A stretch of 64,000 nt of DNA from an uncultured Selenomonadaceae bacterium (GTDB lineage: Bacteria; Bacillota; Negativicutes; Selenomonadales; Selenomonadaceae): the NCBI GenBank assembly GCA_905234175.1, contig CAJOGX010000003.1, forward strand, positions 1 through 64,000. The letters are read 5' to 3'. Positions 57,232 through 64,000 of this stretch are shown here, piece by piece. Within the stretch, counting starts at the first letter, position 1, and each line of letters starts with the position of its first letter. The translations under genes and the position numbers were made by a program. Below the pieces are notes generated by a model that saw nothing but the letters and a program-made list of their open reading frames with translations, was not told where the DNA came from and searched no databases.

Positions 57232-58662
57232 ATGGAAGCTCTGCACGGAATCATAAACAGCGTCAACGACGTGCTCTGGACGTACATTATAATCGCGGCG
57301 CTGCTTGGCTCCGGCGTCATTTACACACTGCGGACGAAATTTGTACAGCTGCGAATGCTCGGCGAAATGTTTCGGCTGATTTTTAGTAGCGCGGGCGCGA
57401 AAACTACCGGCAGGGAAATCAGCGGCTTTCAGGCTTTCTGCGTGTCAACGGCGTCGCGCGTGGGCGTCGGGAATATTGCGGGCGTCGCCATTGCAATTGT
57501 CAGCGGCGGGCCTGGCGCGGTGTTCTGGATGTGGGTAATCGCCTTCATTGGCTGTGCGACGGGTTTTGTTGAGAGCACGCTGGCGCAGATTTACAAACTT
57601 CCGCGCGGCGAAGGCAGTTTCCACGGCGGCCCCGCGTACTACATTAAAAATGCGCTCCACCAGCCAGCTGTCGCAAAACTTTTCGCAATTCTAATTTCCG
57701 TGACGTTCGGGCTGATTTATGTTTCGGTGCAGGCGAACACAATCGTTCAGTCGGTCGAAGCGGCGTTCGGAATCGAGCGGGCAATTACGGCGGTGGCGAT
57801 TGCAATTTTGACGGCGGCGGTAATTTTCGGCGGCGTGACGCGAATCGCAAAGTTCAAGGAAATGCTCGTGCCGACGATGGCGGGAGTTTATTTGTTATCG
57901 GCAGCGGTAATCGTCGTTATGAACATTTCGGAAGTGCCGACGATGTTCGCGCTGATAATTCACGACGCGTTCAGCCCGCAGGCGGCGGTTGGCGGAGGCT
58001 TCGGCGCAGTTTTCATGACGGGCGTGCGGCGCGGATTATTTTCCAACGAGGCGGGCGAAGGCTCAGTTCCCAACGCGGCGGCTACGGCTTCGGGCAGGCA
58101 CCCAGTGCGGCAGGGTCTGATTCAGTCTTTCGGCGTGTACGTCGACACGTGGCTTGTCTGCTCGGCGACGGCGTTTTCGGTTTTGCTGACGAATCAGTAT
58201 ACGATTGGCGGGAACGTAACCGGCGTGGTACTCGTGCAAAATTCGCTGGCGAGCGTCTACGGAACTTACGCCCCGCACATTCTGGCGCTGCTGGTTTTCA
58301 TGTTCGCCTTCAGCTCAATCGTCGGTAATTACTACTACGGCGAAGTCAACATTGCCTTTTTCGAGGGCGACGAATCCGGAATTTTGCCCAGCGCCATTGC
58401 CAGGCACGCGATGAATATTTTCAGACTCGGCGTCGTGGCTATGGTTTTGTTCGGCAGTTTCGCGGAACTCGGTCTCGTCTGGGACAGCGCGGATTTATTC
58501 ATGGGAATTTTGTGCGTCACGAATCTCTACGCAATTGCGCGGCTCGGCAAGTACGCTTTCATTGCGCTTGACGACTACATTGCGCAGAGGAAACGCGGCG
58601 TCGAAGAGCCGGTCTTCGATAAAAAAATTCTCCCCAATAAAGACGGCATTCACGCCTGGTAA
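57232..58662 (+). CDS. alanine/glycine:cation symporter (AGCS family)
   Basis: STASRVGVGNIAGVAIAIVSGGPGAVFWMW, GGPAYYIKNAL, RRGLFSNEAGEGSVPNAAATA. Confidence 0.93.
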   Translation: MEALHGIINSVNDVLWTYIIIAALLGSGVIYTLRTKFVQLRMLGEMFRLIFSSAGAKTTGREISGFQAFCVSTASRVGVGNIAGVAIAIVSGGPGAVFWMWVIAFIGCATGFVESTLAQIYKLPRGEGSFHGGPAYYIKNALHQPAVAKLFAILISVTFGLIYVSVQANTIVQSVEAAFGIERAITAVAIAILTAAVIFGGVTRIAKFKEMLVPTMAGVYLLSAAVIVVMNISEVPTMFALIIHDAFSPQAAVGGGFGAVFMTGVRRGLFSNEAGEGSVPNAAATASGRHPVRQGLIQSFGVYVDTWLVCSATAFSVLLTNQYTIGGNVTGVVLVQNSLASVYGTYAPHILALLVFMFAFSSIVGNYYYGEVNIAFFEGDESGILPSAIARHAMNIFRLGVVAMVLFGSFAELGLVWDSADLFMGILCVTNLYAIARLGKYAFIALDDYIAQRKRGVEEPVFDKKILPNKDGIHAW

Positions 58663-58681
58663 AATTTTTCGGCAAACTAAA

Positions 58682-58717
58682 ACCCTGAGGAGTTGCGGTT
58701 CCACAGGGTCTTTTTTT
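58682..58717 (+). terminator. intrinsic terminator after the AGCS symporter
   Basis: ACCCTG...CAGGGT stem followed by TTTTTTT. Confidence 0.7.
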
Positions 58718-58720
58718 ATT

Positions 58721-59095
58721 TCAATCTGGATAATACGTCACGCAGGAACTTGGCGACTCGTAGACGCGAATTGCGCTGAGTTTCGTCGTGCCGCTGAAAA
58801 TTTCCGTCGCCGCCAGCCTGTCAAAAATTACCTTAGCGAGATTTTCCGCCGTCGGGCTCCTGTCGACAAACGGCGGGATTTCGTTCAAATATCTGTGGTC
58901 GAACTCGTCAAGAATTTTGTTGAGCTCGCCTTTTAAGTCCTTGAAGTCGATTAAAATTTCCAGCTCGTTAAGTTCCCTGCCCTGCGCGACCGCCTCGATA
59001 ATCCAGCTGTGCCCGTGCAACCGCGCGCATTTGCCAGGGTAGTTGTGCAAAAAATGCGCCGCCTCAAATGCAGATTTAACCGTCAGTTCGTACAT
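58721..59095 (-). CDS. queD: 6-carboxytetrahydropterin synthase
   Basis: FEAAHFLHNYPGKCARLHGHSW, MIDFKDLK-like LIDFKDLKGEL, FDHRYLNEIPPF, PTAENLAKVIFD; ATG 59095. Confidence 0.92.
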   Translation of the reverse strand: MYELTVKSAFEAAHFLHNYPGKCARLHGHSWIIEAVAQGRELNELEILIDFKDLKGELNKILDEFDHRYLNEIPPFVDRSPTAENLAKVIFDRLAATEIFSGTTKLSAIRVYESPSSCVTYYPD

Positions 59096-60011
59096 AGCCT
59101 TTCGCCTCCAAAAATTTTTCAACGTTCCTGCCCATAATCATTTTGCCGCGAAGATTCTGGTGCAGACCGTCCGGCGTGAAAACCGCGCGAAGTTCGCCAG
59201 AATTATCTTCCAGCCCCGCCGCAAAGTCGAAGCCGCCATTTTCCAAAATCCAGCGATTAACTTTCGCGCGCTCGGACTTCCAATCCCTGTCGGTAAGGTT
59301 AATCCCGCGCCCGCTGATAATTTTCGCGTTCATTGGCGTCAGCGTCCCAAGGTACGGCGTAATTCCGTTCGCTAAACATTTTTCGCACAGGATTTCCAGG
59401 TTGGCAATAACTTCCTCCGCCGACGCGCCGCCGCGAATATCGTTGACGCCGCCAATAATCAGCAGAACTTCCGGCTGAAACGGCAGAACGTCGCTCTCGA
59501 AACGCTCAATCATCATCGCCGTGGTATCGCCGCTGCGCCCGATATTTTTCACTGGAATTTCGCAGAAAGTTTCCCACTGGCAACTGAGCTGCCCCGCCGG
59601 TATGAAATTCGCGCCGCCGTGCGTTATGCTGTCGCCCAGCGCGGCAAATGTTACCGGCGCCGTCACGCTGAAATATTTCCGCTCCGACCAGTCGCTCAGC
59701 GGTTTTTTATTTTTGTCTACCGCCCGCACCCGCCAGAAATATTCGCCGACTTCCACGAACGGTTTCTGCTCAGTCATGTAGCTCAAAGCTTCCGTGTTCG
59801 GCATGTCCCGCACGATTTTCCCGCGCGAGTCCAAAACCTGAATCTGATAAAATTCCGCGCCCACTACCGGCGCCCACGAATACGTCGGATAAACCGGCGC
59901 GAACGCCATTTGTTCAAATTCCGTCGTCGGATTTGGCGTCTCGCATTTGAATTTTGCCTCCGCCGGTACGAAAAACATCAGCGCCATTAAAACCGCCGCT
60001 AAAAATTTCAA
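59076..60011 (-). CDS. secreted SGNH/GDSL hydrolase with N-terminal Fn3-like domain
   Basis: FAALGDSITHGG, GRSGDTT, IIGGVNDIRGG, DGLHQN; signal peptide. Confidence 0.87.
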   Translation of the reverse strand: MKFLAAVLMALMFFVPAEAKFKCETPNPTTEFEQMAFAPVYPTYSWAPVVGAEFYQIQVLDSRGKIVRDMPNTEALSYMTEQKPFVEVGEYFWRVRAVDKNKKPLSDWSERKYFSVTAPVTFAALGDSITHGGANFIPAGQLSCQWETFCEIPVKNIGRSGDTTAMMIERFESDVLPFQPEVLLIIGGVNDIRGGASAEEVIANLEILCEKCLANGITPYLGTLTPMNAKIISGRGINLTDRDWKSERAKVNRWILENGGFDFAAGLEDNSGELRAVFTPDGLHQNLRGKMIMGRNVEKFLEAKGYVRTDG

Positions 60012-60078
60012 ATTCGCTACCCCCTACAAAAAAAGCGAAGGCCTTGCAACCTCCGCCAAAAATTTTCGCGCTGAAATT

Positions 60079-61146
60079 TCACTCGGCCGCCTCGATAAAG
60101 CCGAATTTATCTTCGACCTCGCCGGTGTGAATGCCTTCGATGTAGTCGTACATTTTCTGCGTGAAGTCGCCGATTTTGCCGCCGTTAATGACGTACTCCT
60201 TGCCCTTGTATTCGAGCAGACCGACGGGCGAAATGACCGCCGCCGTGCCGGAGCCGAAAACTTCTTCGAGCGTGCCGTTATCGTGCGCCGCTATAACCTC
60301 GTCGATAGAAATTTTGCGCTCAACGACCGGATAGCCCCAGTCCGCCGCAATTTGATTGACCGTGCGCCGCGTAATGCCGTCAAGAATCGAAGTCTGGAGC
60401 TTAGGCGAAGGCGAAACAATCTCGCCGTTAATCTTGAACAGAATGTTCATCGAGCCGACTTCCTCAATGTACTTGCGCTCAACGCCGTCCAGCCAGAGAA
60501 CCTGGTCGTAATTTTTTTCGTGCGCTACCAAACCGGCGTGCAGACTTGCGGCGTAATTAGCAGGAGTTTTAGCCGCGCCCAGCCCGCCACGCACCGCGCG
60601 AACGTATTTATCTTCCACCATGATTTTAACCGGCGAAAAACCGTGCGCGTAGTAGGCGGCGACCGGCGAAAGGATTATCAGGAATTTGTAAGTTTTGGCG
60701 ACGTTCACGCCGAGGAAATTGTCCGTGGCGAATACAAACGGGCGAATGTACAGGCTCTGCCCCTTTTCCGTCGGTATCCAGTCGCGCTCGGTGTAGATTA
60801 ATTTTTTCAGACCGGCGAGCATAACGTCGAACGGCAGCTCAGGAATGTCAAGGATTTTCGCCGAAACGTTTATGCGCTGAAGGTGCGTGCTGGCGCGGAA
60901 AATTACCGGCTTGCCGTTGTGCTTGTAAGCTTTCAGCCCGTCGAAAATCGCCTGCCCGTAGTGGAGCGTCGTGTTCGCGGGGCTGATTGACATATTTTCA
61001 TAGGGAACAATTTTAGGGTCGTGCCAGCCGTCCGTCGGATTGTAATTCATCTCGAACATGTAATCGGTGAAGTGCGTGCCGAAGCCAATTTTTGAAACGT
61101 CGGGCTTGGCCTTGAGCGTCTTCGCCTCAACAAATTTAATCTCCAT
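60079..61146 (-). CDS. ilvE: branched-chain amino acid aminotransferase
   Basis: FGTHFTDYMFEM, YGQAIFDGLKAY, AANYAASL-like NYAASLHAGLVAHEKNYDQVLWLDGVERKYIEEVGSMNI, EVFGSGTAAVISPVG. Confidence 0.94.
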   Translation of the reverse strand: MEIKFVEAKTLKAKPDVSKIGFGTHFTDYMFEMNYNPTDGWHDPKIVPYENMSISPANTTLHYGQAIFDGLKAYKHNGKPVIFRASTHLQRINVSAKILDIPELPFDVMLAGLKKLIYTERDWIPTEKGQSLYIRPFVFATDNFLGVNVAKTYKFLIILSPVAAYYAHGFSPVKIMVEDKYVRAVRGGLGAAKTPANYAASLHAGLVAHEKNYDQVLWLDGVERKYIEEVGSMNILFKINGEIVSPSPKLQTSILDGITRRTVNQIAADWGYPVVERKISIDEVIAAHDNGTLEEVFGSGTAAVISPVGLLEYKGKEYVINGGKIGDFTQKMYDYIEGIHTGEVEDKFGFIEAAE

Positions 61147-61161
61147 TACAAAATTTCCCCC

Positions 61162-62247
61162 TTAGTTGCGTTTGACGTTGTCGCCGTAAATCGTCTTGAA
61201 GTCGTCGCGCATCGAAATCGTAATCCAGCCGTTCTGCTGCGAAAGTTTAGCGCAGTTCGCCGCCTTGGAAGGGCTGCCGAGTTCGCGGTCGGTATCGTCA
61301 CAGAGCACCATGAACGAAAGACTTTTGTACTTGTTGTTGGTAATCGTGTAGTTCAACATCGCGGTATCGCCGCCAGAATTTCCGAACGCCAAAACCGGCT
61401 GCTTGCCAATTTCCTGCGCGATATTCAGCACCTTGTTTTCCTTGACGTTCTTCATGATAAACTGACCGCGAATCAGATAATCGCTGCGCGTGAAGTTGTA
61501 ATCGAGCCCGTCCTTATTCCCCTGGTTCGCCGCGAGAAATTCGGCGTCAGTGCCAATTATATTGTTCGGCCTGATTTTCAGCAGGTCGCCCGCCAAAATT
61601 CTGAGAATCGGTCTGTCGGTGCCGGAAACAATGTAAACCGTGAAGTCGTTCGCCTGCAGATACTTTACAACTTCGACCATCGGCAGATAAAAACTTTCGC
61701 CGTAGCGCAGGTTGCTCAGACCTTCGACGGGTTTAACCATGAAATTTTTGACGTAAGTTTCAAACTCGGCGCTGGTCATTCCCGCGAAAACTGACTCCTG
61801 CGACATAGCCTGGCGCCTATCCATATCTTTCGGGAACTGCCCCGTCGGAAAGTGTCCCGCGCGAATTTCAGATTCAACGAGTTCCGCGTAAGTCCTGTCG
61901 GCTTCCGAGGGAACGTAAGTGCTGTCGTAGAGCGCGCGGTCAAGGTACATCATCCACTCGAAGTAGCACGGCGCCGTTTCGCAAATCAGCGTGCCGTCCA
62001 AATCGAAAACCGCAATTCTGTCCTCAACCGGAATGAAATTCGGGCTGCGCCTGTTCGTAACTTCCTTGACGTAATTTTTCAGCGCGGTGACAGACTCAGC
62101 TTTTTTGTTCCAATATTGAAAGTTGCCGCTTTTTTTAACCTGAATCGCCGAAATTTCCTTGCGGGACATCGCCTCAGCGTCGATAGAAAAAGTTCCGAGC
62201 GCCAGCATTCCCGCTAAAATTCCAGCCAAAAATTTTTTCGTCTTCAT
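61162..62247 (-). CDS. secreted HAD-family phosphatase, copy A
   Basis: Signal peptide; IAVFDLDGTLICETAP; LAFGNSGGDTAML. Confidence 0.87.
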   Translation of the reverse strand: MKTKKFLAGILAGMLALGTFSIDAEAMSRKEISAIQVKKSGNFQYWNKKAESVTALKNYVKEVTNRRSPNFIPVEDRIAVFDLDGTLICETAPCYFEWMMYLDRALYDSTYVPSEADRTYAELVESEIRAGHFPTGQFPKDMDRRQAMSQESVFAGMTSAEFETYVKNFMVKPVEGLSNLRYGESFYLPMVEVVKYLQANDFTVYIVSGTDRPILRILAGDLLKIRPNNIIGTDAEFLAANQGNKDGLDYNFTRSDYLIRGQFIMKNVKENKVLNIAQEIGKQPVLAFGNSGGDTAMLNYTITNNKYKSLSFMVLCDDTDRELGSPSKAANCAKLSQQNGWITISMRDDFKTIYGDNVKRN

Positions 62248-62250
62248 AAA

Positions 62251-63330
62251 TTAATTACTCCTCCTGACGTTATAGCCGTAAATCGTTTTGAACTCGTCGC
62301 GCATTGAAATCGTATTCCAGCCGCGTCTCGTCGCGAAAGCCTTGTCACTTTCAGCCCGTTTCAAATTTCCAAGTTCGCGTTCAACATCGTCGCAGAGCAC
62401 ATAGAAAGCCGCGCAGTTATATTTATTATTCTGCAGCGTGTATTCGAGCATACCGCTATCGCCGCTGGAATTTCCGAACGCCAGCACGGGCTTCTTGCCA
62501 ATGTGATTCAGAATGGAAAAAATCTTGACGGTCTTGCCGTTTTCGTTAATCGGTTCGCCGGAAATTACAATTTTTTCCCTGTAGCGGTCGAAAATGTGAG
62601 CGGCGGGCTTGTCCTTGCCCATGTTCGTCGAAGTGAAATTGAAATCCGAGCCAATAATTCTGTCGGGGCGAATCGGGAGAATGTCGCCGACAATTTCGCG
62701 CGTAGTGTCAACGCCGCACGCCGAGTCAATGTACACCGCGAAGCCGTTGTTGTCAAGGTACGACATAATTTCAATCATCGGCAGATAAAAAGCCTCGCCG
62801 CGCGTGAGATTCGTCAGGCCGGTTTCGGGGTCGTTCATGAAATTACGGACGTACGCGCGGTACTCTTCAGGCGTCATTCCCTCGTACGCCTTCGTCAGAT
62901 ATTCGAACAGCTGCTTATTTTCGGCGGCGGTAATGCCGGTCTTGTTGAAAATTTTCGGCCGGATTTTCTCAGCGAACCTGCGCATTTTTTTAGTCGGCGT
63001 ATAGGAAGGATCATTCAGCGCGCGGTGAAAAAACATCGTCTCCTGGAAATAGAGCGGCGCCGTTTCGCAGTAGAAAGTTCCGTCCATGTCGAACGTCGCA
63101 ATTCTGTCTTCCGGCGGAATGTAGTACGGGCTCATAGGGTCAATCGCGTTTTCCACGAACTCAATAATTTTCTGCTTCGTCGGAGAATCGTCGTTCCAGT
63201 ACTGGAAGTCGCGCGCAGTTTCTACGTGAATTGCCGCAATTTCAGCGCGCGACGCTGCCTGCGCTCCGCCCAAACTTCCGAACGCCAGCAGCCCCGCCAG
63301 AATCCCCGTCAGAATTTTTTTCGCCTTCAT
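62251..63330 (-). CDS. secreted HAD-family phosphatase, copy B
   Basis: Signal peptide; IATFDMDGTFYCETAP; LAFGNSSGDSGML; ATG 63330. Confidence 0.87.
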   Translation of the reverse strand: MKAKKILTGILAGLLAFGSLGGAQAASRAEIAAIHVETARDFQYWNDDSPTKQKIIEFVENAIDPMSPYYIPPEDRIATFDMDGTFYCETAPLYFQETMFFHRALNDPSYTPTKKMRRFAEKIRPKIFNKTGITAAENKQLFEYLTKAYEGMTPEEYRAYVRNFMNDPETGLTNLTRGEAFYLPMIEIMSYLDNNGFAVYIDSACGVDTTREIVGDILPIRPDRIIGSDFNFTSTNMGKDKPAAHIFDRYREKIVISGEPINENGKTVKIFSILNHIGKKPVLAFGNSSGDSGMLEYTLQNNKYNCAAFYVLCDDVERELGNLKRAESDKAFATRRGWNTISMRDEFKTIYGYNVRRSN

Positions 63331-63346
63331 GAAAACATCTCCCAAT

Positions 63347-64000
63347 CTAAAAATTATTTCGCGCGGTCTCTAAAATTTTCGCGCAGTTAATCGACGCGTT
63401 CAGCGTCATAATTTCGCTCTCAGTTTTGCCCGCTTCAAGGCAGTCCACGAAATGGCTAATCTCTCCAAAAAAATCGTCGACGACGTAAGGCGCCGTGAAA
63501 GTCTTATCGCCGAGCGTCATGACTTGCGGGCGGTGAAGTTCCTCGACGACAATTTTCCCGCGCACGCCGTGAAGAATCGCCTGCCTGGGCTTTTTCCTGT
63601 CGAACGCGCATTCAAGTTTACCAGCCCTGCCGCCGAAATTCAAATCCGCGTTAACGTAGTAATCAATCCCGCCGGAAATTTTCGCCGAAATTTTGTTGAC
63701 GCCGGTAACTTCGCCGAGAAAATCTTCGAGCCAGCTGGCGCAGTAAATCCCCACGTCGAGCAGCGCGCCGCCCTGCCCAGGCTGACTGTGATAAGTTTTG
63801 CCGGTGAGCTCCATTAAATTGCACAGGCTTGTTTCGACGCGCTGAATTTCGCCAATTTCCGCCAGCGCAGATTTAATTTTCGGGTACAGCGGCACGAAGC
63901 GCGGTTTCATCGCCTCCATGAAAAGTTTTTTCTCAGCGCGCGCAACTTCGGCAATTTCCAGCATTTCAGCCAGATTCAGCGTGGCGGGCTTTTCGCACAG
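63347..64000 (-). CDS. Gfo/Idh/MocA family oxidoreductase, truncated by window edge
   Basis: Frame stays open to the edge: LCEKPATLNLAEMLEIAEVARAEKKLFMEAMKPRF; GGALLDVGIYCASWLEDFLG. Confidence 0.88.
   Translation of the reverse strand: MCEKPATLNLAEMLEIAEVARAEKKLFMEAMKPRFVPLYPKIKSALAEIGEIQRVETSLCNLMELTGKTYHSQPGQGGALLDVGIYCASWLEDFLGEVTGVNKISAKISGGIDYYVNADLNFGGRAGKLECAFDRKKPRQAILHGVRGKIVVEELHRPQVMTLGDKTFTAPYVVDDFFGEISHFVDCLEAGKTESEIMTLNASINCAKILETARNNF

Noticed and set aside
60029-60052. Terminator between ilvE and the SGNH hydrolase
   Set aside because: GCGAAGG...CCTCCGC stem has a mismatch near the base and poor T-tract on the relevant strand

Overview
The window is a dense 64 kb bacterial chromosome segment with about 52 protein genes, one tRNA and no rRNA. 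Several traits suggest a diderm Firmicute, probably Negativicutes/Selenomonadales-like: a GlgC+GlgD glycogen pathway, strong Firmicutes-type Shine-Dalgarno (SD) sites and an RND efflux pump. That assignment is inference only. Most content is core metabolism: pgi, two phosphohexomutases, a glycogen block (glgC, glgD, glgP, glgB, glgA and a GH13-GH77 fusion), metA, an oxaloacetate decarboxylase alpha-like carboxyltransferase, feoAB, an SbcC-like ATPase, rpmB, an EF-G paralog, ald, an AGCS symporter, queD and ilvE. The regions most worth following up are: (1) a tightly coupled eight-gene operon (about 43.0-49.4 kb) with a CAP protein, an orphan FecE-like ATPase, a methyltransferase, a NeuD/PglD-like acyltransferase, KASIII, ACP, an SDR and a membrane-anchored MutS-like ATPase; (2) a tRNA-Arg(CCT) whose 3' end is partly duplicated beside a single type I-C-like CRISPR repeat; (3) an NRPS-type condensation domain with a degenerate HHxxxDG motif fused to a cNMP-binding-like domain; (4) an SPFH/zinc-ribbon, TFIIB-ribbon and TPM trio resembling the Bacillus ydjIGH partners of PspA, without PspA; (5) a zinc-ribbon/HTH protein with two receiver domains, one lacking its phospho-acceptor Asp. 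Many starts were moved from the ORF track, often to TTG, using SD placement. Long antisense ORFs opposite conserved genes were rejected. All family calls come from reading motifs; no database search was run.
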